Shown here: positions 33,421 to 43,068 of the stretch, one piece after another
How the letters are laid out: each line of letters opens with the position of its first letter
How positions within the stretch are numbered: the stretch's first letter is position 1
DNA from: Parerythrobacter aestuarii
GTDB lineage: Bacteria > Pseudomonadota > Alphaproteobacteria > Sphingomonadales > Sphingomonadaceae
Assembly (NCBI RefSeq): GCF_030140925.1
Contig: NZ_JARBWD010000001.1
Location: 310,001 to 374,000, forward strand
Direction: 5' to 3'
DNA: 64,000 bases
Program-made: the position numbers and the translations under genes
Notes under the pieces: generated by a model
What the model was told of the DNA's origin: nothing
Seen by the model: only the letters and a program-made list of their open reading frames with translations
Database searches by the model: none

Positions 33421-35196
33421 ATGCCCGGCACTGATGAAGACCGGCGCTTGCGCGAGGGCGAGTATCCGCTGCGCCGCATCCTGCTGGTGTGGCTGGCGGT
33501 CTCGGCCCTGCTGGTCCTGACCGCGCTGCAAAGCATCGCCACCCGCCGCTTTCCCGACCCCGACGATGTCTTGCGGCTGGTACAGGTGCGCGACTTGCTG
33601 GCCGGACAAGGCTGGTTTGACCTCAACCAGTACCGCCTCGACCCCGCCAACCCGGTGCCGATGCACTGGTCGCGGCTCATCGACCTGCCGCTGGTCGCGG
33701 TCATTGGCGGACTGACGCCATTGCTGGGCCAGCCGCTGGCCGAACAGGTCGGAACTGTGCTGGTTCCGCTGCTGACCCTGCTGGCGGCCATGCTGTTCGC
33801 AGGGCGGATGGCGTGGCGGATGTTCGATGTCGAGACCGCCGGGCTCGCCTGCCTGACGATCGGCTTCCTGCCGCTGCTGGTGTTCCAGTTCCAGCCGCTC
33901 AGGATCGACCACCACGGCTGGCAGATCTGCGCTGTCATAGCCGCGATGTGGGCGATCAACGCGCGACACGGCTGGAAGGGCGGCGCACTCGCCGGCCTCG
34001 CTATCGGCGCGGGGATCACCATTTCGCTGGAGCTCATCCCCATTGCCGCGCTTTTCGGGGGCGTGCTCGCGCTGCGCTGGCTGCGCGATGCCCAAGGGCG
34101 GTTCTGGCTGGTCGGTTACCTGCAGGCGCTGGCTGCCACGCTGGCTGTGCTGTTTGCCGCCACGCGCGGCTTTGACGACCTGACGCCCTATTGCGACGCG
34201 ATGACACTGCCGCATGTCGGCTTCTTCGCCGTCGTTGCCGCCGGGGTGACCGTGCTGGCCTATGCACCGCGCCTGCCTTGGCCCGCCACCTTGGCGGGCC
34301 TGGGCCTCGCCGGCATGGCCGGGGTCGCGGTGTTCGGCCTGGCCTCGCCCGATTGCCTACGCACGCCGTTCGGCGCACTCGATCCACTGGTCCGCGACTA
34401 CTGGTACGCCAATGTCCTCGAAGGCCGCCCGATCTGGGACCAGTCGGCGCTGGTCTATCCGCAATTGCTGCAGATCGTTGTCGGCCTTGCTGTCGGTATC
34501 CACCTGTGGCGCGGTGCCCGCGACTGGAAGCGAAGTTGGTGGGGAGACTACCTGCTGGTTTTCGTCGGGACCTTTGTGCTTGGCTTGCTGGTCTGGCGCT
34601 CGATGGCTTTCGCTTCGATCCTTGCGGCCCTGCCACTGGGTTATGTCCTCAAGCGCGGACTGGAGGCATTCCGCACGCTGGAGAAGCCGGTCCAACGCAT
34701 GGGAGTGGCGCTGGGCATGCTGCTGGTGCTGGTGCCGTCCACGCCCTATCTCGCGATCCAGCGCTTGCTCGCTTCGTCCGGTGGCAGCGACGCCGGGGGC
34801 ATGTCCATCTCCAGCTGCGACCTGTTCGACAGCGCCGACAAGCTCGGTACGCTGCCGCAAGGCACGATCTTCGCCCCACTCGATATCGGTCCGGCGATCC
34901 TGCAGCGTTCGCCGCATGCGGTGGTCGCGACTGGGCATCACCGGGCGGAAAAGGCCATGCGCGACGTGATCCTTGGCTATACTGGCACGCCGGATCTGGC
35001 GCATGACCTCGTGCGCAAGCATGGTGCCCAATATGTCGTGATGTGCACCGACCTGGTCGAGCCGGAGATCTATGTCACGCAGGGGGTCAAGGGCAGCTTC
35101 GCCTACCGGCTGCGCGACGGGACTGCGCCGGATTGGCTCGAGCCGGTCGATCTCGGCACGCCGGAGACCTTTCGCGTCTGGCAGGTCAAGAACTAG
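33421..35196 (+). CDS. Multispanning GT-C-like membrane protein
   Basis: Predicted 591 aa with about 11 helices, then a C-terminal soluble domain (from about residue 450). The first loop after helix 1 carries RRFPDPDDVLRLVQVRDLL and WFDLNQYRLDP, with acidic residues where GT-C enzymes bind metal and lipid donor; a later loop RIDHHGWQI recalls the DHH of oligosaccharyltransferases of the STT3/AglB type. These features suggest a polyprenyl-linked sugar transferase. The precise family is not one I can name; homologues in this clade are often left hypothetical. Gap to GtrA is 4 bases, so cotranslation is likely. Its stop overlaps the convergent msrB gene by four bases. Confidence 0.65.
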   Translation: MPGTDEDRRLREGEYPLRRILLVWLAVSALLVLTALQSIATRRFPDPDDVLRLVQVRDLLAGQGWFDLNQYRLDPANPVPMHWSRLIDLPLVAVIGGLTPLLGQPLAEQVGTVLVPLLTLLAAMLFAGRMAWRMFDVETAGLACLTIGFLPLLVFQFQPLRIDHHGWQICAVIAAMWAINARHGWKGGALAGLAIGAGITISLELIPIAALFGGVLALRWLRDAQGRFWLVGYLQALAATLAVLFAATRGFDDLTPYCDAMTLPHVGFFAVVAAGVTVLAYAPRLPWPATLAGLGLAGMAGVAVFGLASPDCLRTPFGALDPLVRDYWYANVLEGRPIWDQSALVYPQLLQIVVGLAVGIHLWRGARDWKRSWWGDYLLVFVGTFVLGLLVWRSMAFASILAALPLGYVLKRGLEAFRTLEKPVQRMGVALGMLLVLVPSTPYLAIQRLLASSGGSDAGGMSISSCDLFDSADKLGTLPQGTIFAPLDIGPAILQRSPHAVVATGHHRAEKAMRDVILGYTGTPDLAHDLVRKHGAQYVVMCTDLVEPEIYVTQGVKGSFAYRLRDGTAPDWLEPVDLGTPETFRVWQVKN

Positions 35197-35687
35197 GCCG
35201 GAATGAAGTCCAGCGCTACGCCGTTGATGCAGTGCCGATTGCCGGTCGGCTTCGGCCCATCGCTGAAGATATGGCCCAAATGTCCGCCGCAATCGGCGCA
35301 GTGCACTTCCGTGCGCGGATAGCCGAGCTTGTAGTCGGTCGATGTACCGACCGCCCCGCGCTCGATCGGTTGCCAGAAGCTGGGCCAGCCGGTGCCCGAA
35401 TCATACTTGTGGCGCGAGGAATAGAGCCGGTTATTGCAACCGGCGCAGACGAAGGTTCCGGCACGTTTCTCCTTGTCCAGCGGGGAGGAATAGGCCCGCT
35501 CGGTCCCGGCTTCGCGCAGGATCCAGAATTCCTGTTTCGACAGCTCCTTGCGCCACTGCGCTTCGCTCTTTCGGATGGGAAAGCTCTTGGCTTCGACTGG
35601 ATCGGCCCCGCAGGCCGTCAGCGCACCAAAGGACGCTCCAGCTCCCAGCCAGCCGAGCATCTGGCGGCGGTTCGGGTTAGTGATCAT
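35193..35687 (-). CDS. msrB: Peptide methionine (R)-S-oxide reductase MsrB, exported Tat lipoprotein
   Basis: Predicted 164 aa from the ATG at 35687, six bases after GGAG; an in-frame ATG at 35702 is possible. The N-terminus has a twin-arginine (NRRQMLGWLGAGASFGALTAC) signal with lipobox LTAC. The core has two CxxC zinc motifs (CAGCN, CADCGG), the substrate loop YDSGTGWPSFWQP and the catalytic RHCINGVAL Cys. It reduces methionine-R-sulfoxide, complementing the exported MsrA, so both isomers are covered in the periplasm. Convergent with the GT-C gene. Confidence 0.95.
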   Translation of the reverse strand: MITNPNRRQMLGWLGAGASFGALTACGADPVEAKSFPIRKSEAQWRKELSKQEFWILREAGTERAYSSPLDKEKRAGTFVCAGCNNRLYSSRHKYDSGTGWPSFWQPIERGAVGTSTDYKLGYPRTEVHCADCGGHLGHIFSDGPKPTGNRHCINGVALDFIPA

Positions 35688-35776
35688 GGCGTGCTCCGTC
35701 ATTCGGATAAGATTGCTCTCACCCGATAATACGAAGCGGCGGGCCAAAAGGTTTCAGCCCGCCTGCGCCAAAAACA

Positions 35777-37114
35777 TCAGAATTCGGTGATCTCGACTTC
35801 GAGCTTGCGGAAGCCGTGGACGAAGTTCGCCCGCACCCGCTCGATATCGCCCGCGACATGCACCCGCATGCGGCGCTTGTGAAGCTCTTCCAGCAGCACG
35901 CGCAGCTGCAGTTCGGCCAGCCGTGCACCCACGCAGCGGTGGATGCCATAGCCGAAAGCGATGTGGCGGCGGGCGTTCTCGCGCTCGATGTCGAGCTTGT
36001 CGGGGTTCTCGAACACTTCCTCGTCGCGGTTGGCCGAGATGTACCACAGCACGACCTTGTCACCCTTCTTGATGGTCTGGCCGAACACTTCGGTGTCTTC
36101 GGTGCAGGTCCGGCGCATGTGTGCAAGCGGGGTCTGCATGCGCAGGATTTCCTGCACCGCGTTGGGGATCAGCTCGGGCTTCTGCTCGAACAGCTTGCGC
36201 TGGTCGGGGTTCTTGTCGAGCTGGTAGATGATCCCGCTCATGGAATTGCGGGTGGTGTCGTTGCCGCCGACGATCAGCAGCACAAGGTTGCCCATGAATT
36301 CCTGCGGGCTCATCTGGTTCATCGCCGGCGAATGGATCATCATCGAGATGAGGTCGTCGCCCGGCTCCTTGTCATGCGTGCGCTCGATCCACAGCGACTG
36401 GAAATAGGCACCCATTTCTTCAAGAATGCCCCAGCGCATTTCGTCGAGTTCGCGCACGGTGGCGAGCTCGGTATCGCCCGACCAGTCCGACCAGTAGGTC
36501 AGCAGACGGCGGTCTTCCCACGGGAAGCCGAACAGGATGGCGAGCATGCCGGTGGTGAGTTCGATCGAAACCTTGTCGACCCAGTCGAATACTTCGCCGC
36601 GCGGCAGCGTGTCGAGCAGTTCGCCGGTGCGCTGGCGGATTTCGCCTTCCATCTCGGCCATGCCGGAAGGGGTGAACTTGGGCGCGACAGTGCGTCGCTG
36701 GCCGGTGTGCTGCGGTCGGTCCATGGCGATGAACATCGGCAGTTCGCGCCGTTCCCGGCCCATTTCCTCAAGCTGCTCGTCATCGAGCCGGTTGAGGATG
36801 GTGATCCCGCCGTGCTCCCAGCTGGAAGAGAAAGTCTCGGGCAGTGCTTCGATATGCTGGATCGCCTTGTGGCCGACCACTGCCCAATAGGGGCCGAACG
36901 GGCTGTCTTCGATATAGTGCAGCGGCCCGGCCTCGCGCATCTCCTTGAAGATCGGCTGCCAGGTGTTGTTGTAATAGATGTCGCTCCGACTCACGTCCCA
37001 CTTGTCGGGGTGCTCCAGCCGGTCTTCCGGATGCTCCTTGAGGTGCTCCTTCAGCGCTTCATAGGCCGTGGGGGAACGGCGGCATTCCGGGCGTTTCGGG
37101 GCAAGGGTGGCCAT
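35777..37114 (-). CDS. Cytochrome P450, CYP153 family (alkane/terpene hydroxylase)
   Basis: Predicted 445 aa. Alignment by eye with CYP153A is strong: NTWQPIFKEMREAGPLHYIE, GITILNRLDDEQ, FDWVDKVSIELTTGMLAILF, GNLVLLIVGGNDTTRNSMSG (I-helix with the acid-alcohol T), QTPLAHMRRTCTEDTEVFG and the haem loop FGYGIHRCVGARLAELQL (Cys ligand). CYP153 enzymes add a hydroxyl to the terminal carbon of alkanes and fatty acids, using a ferredoxin and its reductase. A ferredoxin gene is not seen nearby; the ferredoxin-type reductase at 41802-43028 may serve. A palindrome lies in its upstream region. Confidence 0.93.
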   Translation of the reverse strand: MATLAPKRPECRRSPTAYEALKEHLKEHPEDRLEHPDKWDVSRSDIYYNNTWQPIFKEMREAGPLHYIEDSPFGPYWAVVGHKAIQHIEALPETFSSSWEHGGITILNRLDDEQLEEMGRERRELPMFIAMDRPQHTGQRRTVAPKFTPSGMAEMEGEIRQRTGELLDTLPRGEVFDWVDKVSIELTTGMLAILFGFPWEDRRLLTYWSDWSGDTELATVRELDEMRWGILEEMGAYFQSLWIERTHDKEPGDDLISMMIHSPAMNQMSPQEFMGNLVLLIVGGNDTTRNSMSGIIYQLDKNPDQRKLFEQKPELIPNAVQEILRMQTPLAHMRRTCTEDTEVFGQTIKKGDKVVLWYISANRDEEVFENPDKLDIERENARRHIAFGYGIHRCVGARLAELQLRVLLEELHKRRMRVHVAGDIERVRANFVHGFRKLEVEITEF

Positions 37115-37176
37115 GGCTGTCTCTCCTGTCGCGGGCGAATCTCCGGGCCGCCCGTCTTGGTGCGCTATCCTGACGT

Positions 37177-37196
37177 TATTGACAGCAGTGTCAATA
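37177..37196. promoter_or_regulatory. Palindromic operator candidate upstream of CYP153
   Basis: A perfect inverted repeat TATTGACA-GCAG-TGTCAATA lies 63-82 bases before the P450 start. It contains the -35-like TTGACA in both directions; on the P450 strand a weak CAGGAT sits 16 bases after it. The shape matches a TetR- or AraC-type operator. No regulator gene adjoins. Confidence 0.55.
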
Positions 37197-37269
37197 GTAG
37201 GTTTCGTTTCGCGACCTATTCTTGCTGTGAGGCTACCACTGGCGTGGGCCTGCAACAATGCTGTCGTTT

Positions 37270-38508
37270 TCAGGCCGCCGCTGCTTTGCCCCGTCCGAAC
37301 AGGCCGCGCTTCTTCGCCTTCCCGCCAGGGCCGGATTGCATCACGCGCTTGCGGAACAGCGTTGCGCCGACGCGAACGAAGATAGTGACGGCGAATGCTT
37401 GCCAAGCCAGCGCCACCAGGTGCTGCATGATCCCTTCCTGCATCGCCGCGCGGGCGAGCATGGCGAAAGGCGAGCTGAACGGGAAGATTACTGCGCCCCA
37501 TTCGAAGGCCGAGCCCTGGTCCGCGACGGCAAAGCTGGCGGCGAAGAACACGATCAGCTGCAGCATGGTGGCCGGCATCGACAGGGTCTGCACTTCGCGC
37601 ACGGTCTTCGCCTGCGAGCCGATGGTCAGGAAGACCGAGCCCAACAGCAGGTAGGCCATGGCGAAATAGGCGATGCCGAGGGCGATGAAGAGCGGCCAGC
37701 CGACCGCCGGCTCGGGCAGTTGTTCGAGGCTCACCCCGCCCCCGAGCATGACCAGCCCGATCGCGCTGGCCCACACCGCGATGCCGACAAAGGATACGCC
37801 GAGCATGGCGAACAGCTTACCGAAGAACACCGCATCCATCGGGATCGACGCAGCGAGGATCTCGATGATCTTGTTGGCTTTCTCTTCGACGAGGTTGGAC
37901 AGCACCATGCCGGCGAGCAGCATGGTGAGCAGGAACAGCAGCATCTGGCCCGCCTGCGCGGTCAGCACACGGGCCGATCGTTCGCTGGCCCCGCTGGTGA
38001 CGACCGTCGACGTAGCGATCTCAGGGAACTGGCTCGGTGCATTGCCCATGGCCGTTGCCGCGAGCAGCGCGGCCCGGCCACGCATGCGCTCGAGTTGGTC
38101 TTCCGGCGCAGTCAGCACTGGCTGCTCCAGCGAGCCGGACAGCACGGCAGCAATATTGCCGCGTCGCTCGGCCAGGATGCTGGCCGGGTCGGTCGTAAGC
38201 GGGTCGTCGAGCGTCACCAGAGGCGGAAGGCTTTGACCCAGTTGCCCTCCCAGCGCGCGGTGCGCTGATACCATGGCGTCACGTTCGGCAGGCGCCATCA
38301 GCACGGCGAGTTCCGGGTTGGCGACTTCCTGCTTGACCTGGCTACCGATCCCCCCGGCGAGCGCGCCGACCACGATCGGGAACAGCGGACCGAGCAGGAA
38401 AAACAGGAAGGCGCGGCTCAGCAGGATGGCAAAGAAATCGCGCCGAGCGACGACCAGCGCGGCGGCCATCAGCGACAGGCGCGAATTGGGTGTGGCTTCA
38501 GGGCTCAT
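37270..38508 (-). CDS. ABC-2 type permease (NatB-like) of the 38.5 kb exporter
   Basis: Predicted 412 aa from the ATG at 38508. Architecture of an ABC-2 permease: one N-terminal helix (residues 25-48, RAFLFFLLGPLFPIVVGAL), a large extracytoplasmic domain (about 55-200), five or six C-terminal helices (GQMLLFLLTMLLAGMVLSNL onward) with EEKANKIIEILAASIPMDA, the NatB/YhaP-type coupling helix. A Lys/Arg-rich tail ends the protein. ATGA overlap with the ATPase gene. Exports an unknown substrate, perhaps Na+ or a peptide/lipid. Confidence 0.88.
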   Translation of the reverse strand: MSPEATPNSRLSLMAAALVVARRDFFAILLSRAFLFFLLGPLFPIVVGALAGGIGSQVKQEVANPELAVLMAPAERDAMVSAHRALGGQLGQSLPPLVTLDDPLTTDPASILAERRGNIAAVLSGSLEQPVLTAPEDQLERMRGRAALLAATAMGNAPSQFPEIATSTVVTSGASERSARVLTAQAGQMLLFLLTMLLAGMVLSNLVEEKANKIIEILAASIPMDAVFFGKLFAMLGVSFVGIAVWASAIGLVMLGGGVSLEQLPEPAVGWPLFIALGIAYFAMAYLLLGSVFLTIGSQAKTVREVQTLSMPATMLQLIVFFAASFAVADQGSAFEWGAVIFPFSSPFAMLARAAMQEGIMQHLVALAWQAFAVTIFVRVGATLFRKRVMQSGPGGKAKKRGLFGRGKAAAA

Positions 38509-39536
38509 CGGGCGTCTCCCGCATTGTCCGCTTCGAGCGCGCGGGCAGCGGCTTCCCCGGCGATATGGACGAAGGCATCGTGCAGCCCGGCGCGCTCGAT
38601 GGAGAGCGAGAGGATGCCCGCTTCGCCTTCGATCAGCGCGCGCAGCAGCGGCTCGATGCCGCTTTCGGGCAGCGAGAAGTTCCAGAAGTCGCCGACCTGG
38701 CGGGCGTCCGCGGGAAGCGCGGCGCGCCACTGGCCATCGCGCGCCTTGGTTTCCAGCCGCACTTGCGCCGGGATCCGGTCACGCGCCACTTCGACGCTGC
38801 CGGCATAGGGCACCTTGCCCCCGGCAATGATGGCGACATCGTCGCACAGCCGCTCGGCATGGTGGATGACATGGGTCGAGAAGATCACTGTCGTGCCGTT
38901 GTCGGCCAGGCGGCGGATCAGCTGCTCGAGCTTGCCCTGGTTGATCGCGTCGAGCCCGCTGAAAGGTTCGTCAAACACCACCAGTTTCGGGTCGTGCACC
39001 AGCGTGCCGAGCAACTGGACGGTCTGCGCCATGCCTTTCGAGAGCTGGCGGATCTGCTTGTCGATGGCGTGGCCGAGCCCGTGCCCTTCGAGCAATTCCT
39101 TGCCCTTTTCCCGCGCGTCGTGGAGCTTCATCCCGCGCAGCGCGCCCATGAACCCGATCGCTTCATAGCTCTTCATCGACGGGTAGAGCCCGCGTTCCTC
39201 GGGCAGATATCCGATCAGGCGACCGATCTCGTGCGGGCGATCATGCCCGAACACCCGGCGCACGCCTTCGTCGGGGTCGATGATGCCCAGCAGCATTCGC
39301 AGCGTGGTGGTCTTGCCCGCGCCATTGGGGCCGAGGATGCCGTAGATCGCGCCTGCGGGGACAGAAATATCGACCCCGTCGACCGCGAGCTGGCCGTCGA
39401 ACCGCTTGACGAGACCCCTTGCCTCAATCGCGAGCGGGCGCGTCTCGCCAGCGCCGGATTGATCCCCGAAGTGATTCATGCCGGATGCAAACCCATCATT
39501 GCCCGCGAGAGGGGCTTCGCTTAGCGCAATATCCAT
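38505..39536 (-). CDS. ABC exporter ATPase (NatA-like)
   Basis: Predicted 343 aa from the ATG at 39536 (no ribosome site; ATG 39479 is an alternative). Walker A LGPNGAGKTTTLRML, Q-loop region GYLPEERGLYPSM, signature QLSKGMAQTVQL, Walker B KLVVFDEPFSGLD and switch FSTHVIHH define an ABC ATPase of the NatA/CcmA type. The C-terminal 100 residues are an extension of unknown role. Coupled to the permease by ATGA; divergent from queG over 44 bases. Confidence 0.92.
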   Translation of the reverse strand: MDIALSEAPLAGNDGFASGMNHFGDQSGAGETRPLAIEARGLVKRFDGQLAVDGVDISVPAGAIYGILGPNGAGKTTTLRMLLGIIDPDEGVRRVFGHDRPHEIGRLIGYLPEERGLYPSMKSYEAIGFMGALRGMKLHDAREKGKELLEGHGLGHAIDKQIRQLSKGMAQTVQLLGTLVHDPKLVVFDEPFSGLDAINQGKLEQLIRRLADNGTTVIFSTHVIHHAERLCDDVAIIAGGKVPYAGSVEVARDRIPAQVRLETKARDGQWRAALPADARQVGDFWNFSLPESGIEPLLRALIEGEAGILSLSIERAGLHDAFVHIAGEAAARALEADNAGDAR

Positions 39537-39580
39537 GCCGGCGCGTTAACCGCCGCCAGTGAACGGGAGCGACCATAAGC

Positions 39581-40633
39581 GTGGTTAACGCCGCTGCAAC
39601 CAATGACCTGAAAGCGCGGCTCGTCGCCAAGGCGAAGGAGCTGGGCTTCGTCGCGGTCGGCGTGGCTCCGGCCGAGACTGATCCCGAGCGGGCCCGGCGG
39701 TTGCATGACTGGATTGCTGCAGGCCATCACGGCTCGATGGGCTGGATGGAAGACCGCGCCGATGTGCGCGAAGGCCCGCATTCGATGTGGCCCGAAGCGA
39801 AGAGCGTGATTGCGCTGGGCATGGCCTATACGCCCGAGCATGATCCGCTGGCGCTGGAGGAGCATCCCGACAAGGCGCGGATTTCAGTCTACGCGCAGGG
39901 CCGCGATTATCACGACACGGTCAAGAAAGCGCTCAAGGCGCTGGCCCGCTGGCTGGTCGAACAGGAACCCGAAACAGAGCTCAAGGTGTTCGTCGATACC
40001 GCCCCGGTGATGGAGAAGCCGTTGGGCGAAGCGGCCGGGATCGGCTGGCAAGGCAAGCACACCAATCTCGTCAGCCGCGAGCATGGTAGCTGGCTGTTCC
40101 TTGGTTGTATCTATTGTACCCTCGATCTGGCGCCGGATGCGCCGCATCCGGACCGCTGCGGGAGCTGCAATGCGTGCCAGGCGGCGTGCCCGACCGATGC
40201 TTTCCCAGCGCCCTACCAGCTCGATGCGAGGCGCTGCATTTCCTACCTCACCATCGAGCATTCAGGCCCGATTCCCGAGGAATTCCGAGGCCCTATCGGC
40301 AACCGTATCTACGGCTGCGACGATTGCCTGGCGGTCTGCCCGTGGAACAAGTTTGCCGATGCTGCCGCCCGTCACAAGGCCTTCGCCCCGCGCGAGGAAT
40401 TGGTTGCACCGCCGCTGGCAGACTTCCTGGAACTCGACGATGCCGGGTTCCGGACACTGTTTACCGCCTCCCCGATCAAGCGGATCGGGCGAAACCGGTT
40501 CGTGCGTAATTGCCTGATTGCAGCGGGAAATTCGGGTGACGCCGAGCTGCGCGCACCAGTCGAACGCCTGCGCGCCGATCCCGATCCGGTGGTGGCCGAA
40601 GCCGCCGAATGGGCTGCCGCCCGCCTCGGCTAG
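39581..40633 (+). CDS. queG: Epoxyqueuosine reductase
   Basis: Predicted 350 aa, GTG start at 39581 with GGGAG nearby. QueG is the cobalamin- and two [4Fe-4S]-dependent enzyme reducing epoxyqueuosine to queuosine in tRNA. The C-terminal ferredoxin-like domain has both clusters: [16 protein letters not shown] and [14 protein letters not shown]; the N-terminus shows [14 protein letters not shown] and [19 protein letters not shown]. The 3' end overlaps the convergent CoA-transferase by four bases. Confidence 0.97.
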   Translation: MVNAAATNDLKARLVAKAKELGFVAVGVAPAETDPERARRLHDWIAAGHHGSMGWMEDRADVREGPHSMWPEAKSVIALGMAYTPEHDPLALEEHPDKARISVYAQGRDYHDTVKKALKALARWLVEQEPETELKVFVDTAPVMEKPLGEAAGIGWQGKHTNLVSREHGSWLFLGCIYCTLDLAPDAPHPDRCGSCNACQAACPTDAFPAPYQLDARRCISYLTIEHSGPIPEEFRGPIGNRIYGCDDCLAVCPWNKFADAAARHKAFAPREELVAPPLADFLELDDAGFRTLFTASPIKRIGRNRFVRNCLIAAGNSGDAELRAPVERLRADPDPVVAEAAEWAAARLG

Positions 40634-41805
40634 CCCTTTTTTTTCACCTGTTCGCGCAGTTCCGCGCCATGTTCGTCGAGCAGCGGTGCATGCCCTGTAA
40701 GCTCATGTTTCCAATCGGAAAACGTGCTGGGCTCGCGCATCTCGACCACTCCGCCTTCGCTGGGATGCGTGGTGCGCTGGATGAAGCCTGTGTCCGCCAG
40801 ATGCGGGTCGTCGATCACTTCGGTAAAATGGCTCACCTTCATTGCCGGGATGCTGTTGTCGCGGCAGATTTTCTCCAGCTCCGCCACGGTGAAATTGGGG
40901 CTCAACTCCATCGCCCGCTCCTGCAGCGCGGCCTGGTTGAAGAACAGCCCGCGCCGGTCGGCAAATCGTTCGTCGCGGGTGAATTCTTCGTCGCCCAGCA
41001 GCACCACAAGGTCCCGGAATCCTTCCAGTCGCGAGGGTGCAATGGCGACGTGACCGTCCTTCGCTGCAAACGGCTTCTGCAAAGGATCGAGCTGGCGCAC
41101 GAACCCCGGCGGGCCCTTGGGCGGATCGAAGGTCAGCCCGCCCATATGCTCTTTCATCATGAAGCTGGTGAAGAGTTCAAACATCGGAATTTCAATATGT
41201 TGGCCGCGCCCGGTGCGCAGGCGGTGGATCACCGCCGCCATGATGGCGTAGGCCCCGTGCAGGCCGGACACCTTGTCCGCCACCAGCGACGGCAGGAAGC
41301 GCGGCGTGGGATCGCCATCGACTTCGCTCAGTAGCGTGACAGTCCCGGTCGCGGCCTGGATGGTATCATCAAACGCCTGCAACCCGGCATAGCGTCCGCC
41401 CGAGCCGTAACCGACACAATGCGCATAGATGATCTCTGGTGCGATTTCCCGCACCGCGTCATAGCCGAAACCGAGCTTCTCGATGGAGGCGCCGCGGATA
41501 TTGTGGACCATGACATCGGCATCGGCCAGCAGGCTGCGCAGGACCTCGGGGTCCTCTTCCTGCTTCAGGTCGAGCACGATCGACTTCTTGCCCCGGTTGA
41601 GCGCGATATGCGTCGCGCTCATCCCGCGATTGACGGCGTATTTGCTGGTGTGCCGCTGGTTGTCGCCGCCCGGGTTCTCGACCTTGATCACTTCGGCCCC
41701 GAAATCGGCGAGGATTTGCGTGCAATAGGGGCCGAACACCATGCTGGTGAGATCGACGACTTTGATGCCTTCGAGCATCGGCTTGCCATCAGCGGGGGCG
41801 ATCAT
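40630..41805 (-). CDS. CaiB/BaiF-family CoA-transferase
   Basis: Predicted 391 aa from the ATG at 41805. Family III CoA-transferase: [39 protein letters not shown] at the N-terminus, [12 protein letters not shown]-like segment, [20 protein letters not shown] with the catalytic Asp of the family. These enzymes move CoA between acyl-CoA and carboxylate donors. Translationally coupled (ATGA) to the upstream ferredoxin-type reductase, an unusual pairing, and 3.5 kb from the CYP153 gene. Possible role in degradation of a hydroxylated or carboxylated hydrocarbon; inference. Confidence 0.92.
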   Translation of the reverse strand: MIAPADGKPMLEGIKVVDLTSMVFGPYCTQILADFGAEVIKVENPGGDNQRHTSKYAVNRGMSATHIALNRGKKSIVLDLKQEEDPEVLRSLLADADVMVHNIRGASIEKLGFGYDAVREIAPEIIYAHCVGYGSGGRYAGLQAFDDTIQAATGTVTLLSEVDGDPTPRFLPSLVADKVSGLHGAYAIMAAVIHRLRTGRGQHIEIPMFELFTSFMMKEHMGGLTFDPPKGPPGFVRQLDPLQKPFAAKDGHVAIAPSRLEGFRDLVVLLGDEEFTRDERFADRRGLFFNQAALQERAMELSPNFTVAELEKICRDNSIPAMKVSHFTEVIDDPHLADTGFIQRTTHPSEGGVVEMREPSTFSDWKHELTGHAPLLDEHGAELREQVKKKG

Positions 41806-43028
41806 AGCATTTCCTTGAGCTGTTTCTCCGCATCGGCCAGTTCTTCCGGGTCGATCATGCTGCGCGCTTCGACCAGCTTGCGGCCCTGGACATAGTCCTT
41901 GGTGCGGTTGACACAATCGAGCGCGATCACCCGGCCATCCTTGAGGTAGACGACGGAGAACGAGCGCTCGCCCGGATCGCCGCGCAGCACGGTGTGATCG
42001 TAGCCCATCGAAATGCCAACGGTCTGAAGCCTGAGATCATACTGGTTGGACCAGAACCATGGGGTCGCCGCATAGGGCTTGGGATCGCCGGTGATGGATA
42101 GCGCCGCGGTGGTCGCCATGTCATTGGCGTTCTGGACCGATTCCAGGCGGATAACCGCGCCGTCGGCAAAGCCATTGGCGTGCGCCGCGCAGTCACCGAT
42201 GGCGTAGACGTCTTCCAGCGAGGTGCGGCAGAACTCGTCGACATCGACGCCGTTGGAGCCCGAAGCGCCGGCAGCGATCAACGGGCCGATCGACGGGACG
42301 ATACCGATCCCGACGATGACGAGATCCGCGGGCAGCACTTCGCCGCCCTCCAGCCGAACGCCGGTGACCTTGGAGCCATCCCCTTCGAGCGCTTCCACCA
42401 TGGCTCCGAGCCGGATATCGACCCCGGCCTCGCGGTGAACGTCCTGGTAAAAGGTCGACAGCTCCTCCCCGGCCACGCGGGACAGCACGCGCTCGAGTGC
42501 TTCGAGGACGGTGACTTCGCAGCCGAGCTTGCGCAGGACGGCCGCCGCTTCGAGCCCGATGTAGCCGCCGCCGATCACAACGGCCCGCTTCGCACCGGCG
42601 TCGAGTTCGGCCATCAGCCGGTCGACATCGGGCTTGTTGCGGATGGCATGAACCCCCGCCAAGTCTGCTCCCGGGCAGGACAGCCTCCGCGGGTCGCCGC
42701 CGGCGGCCCAGACCAGCGTACCGTAGGTCATGGCTGCGTCGTCGGCGAAAGCGAGGCTATGCGCCGCCGGATCGATCGCGACGACGGCGCGGCCCAGCTG
42801 CAAGTCGATTCCCTTGTCGGCCCAGAAAGCCTCTGGACGGATCATGATCCGCTCGAACGGCTTGTCGCGGGCGAGATACTCCTTCGACAGCGGCGGGCGT
42901 TCGTAGGGCGGGTCTTTCTCCCGCGTCAGCAGTGCTATGCTGCCCTCGAAGCCTTTCTGCCGCAGCGCAATGGCAGCCTGCGCGCCGCCGTGCCCCGCTC
43001 CGACGATTACGATATCCGCATGGTCCAT
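41802..43028 (-). CDS. FAD/NAD(P)-dependent ferredoxin-type reductase
   Basis: Predicted 408 aa from the ATG at 43028. FAD motif [40 protein letters not shown]-binding [20 protein letters not shown], and second FAD motif [13 protein letters not shown] match bacterial class-I ferredoxin (putidaredoxin/rhodocoxin) reductases, which supply P450s. It could serve the CYP153 enzyme, although no ferredoxin gene is adjacent. Overlaps the CoA-transferase by ATGA. Confidence 0.88.
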   Translation of the reverse strand: MDHADIVIVGAGHGGAQAAIALRQKGFEGSIALLTREKDPPYERPPLSKEYLARDKPFERIMIRPEAFWADKGIDLQLGRAVVAIDPAAHSLAFADDAAMTYGTLVWAAGGDPRRLSCPGADLAGVHAIRNKPDVDRLMAELDAGAKRAVVIGGGYIGLEAAAVLRKLGCEVTVLEALERVLSRVAGEELSTFYQDVHREAGVDIRLGAMVEALEGDGSKVTGVRLEGGEVLPADLVIVGIGIVPSIGPLIAAGASGSNGVDVDEFCRTSLEDVYAIGDCAAHANGFADGAVIRLESVQNANDMATTAALSITGDPKPYAATPWFWSNQYDLRLQTVGISMGYDHTVLRGDPGERSFSVVYLKDGRVIALDCVNRTKDYVQGRKLVEARSMIDPEELADAEKQLKEML

Positions 43029-43068
43029 TGCTGCCGCATGGGGCGGGCAGCGCCTGATCGTCAAGCGT

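Noticed and set aside
35816-37654. 612-codon plus-strand open frame
   Set aside because: Shadow opposite the CYP153 gene and the end of the ABC permease; those carry clear motifs.
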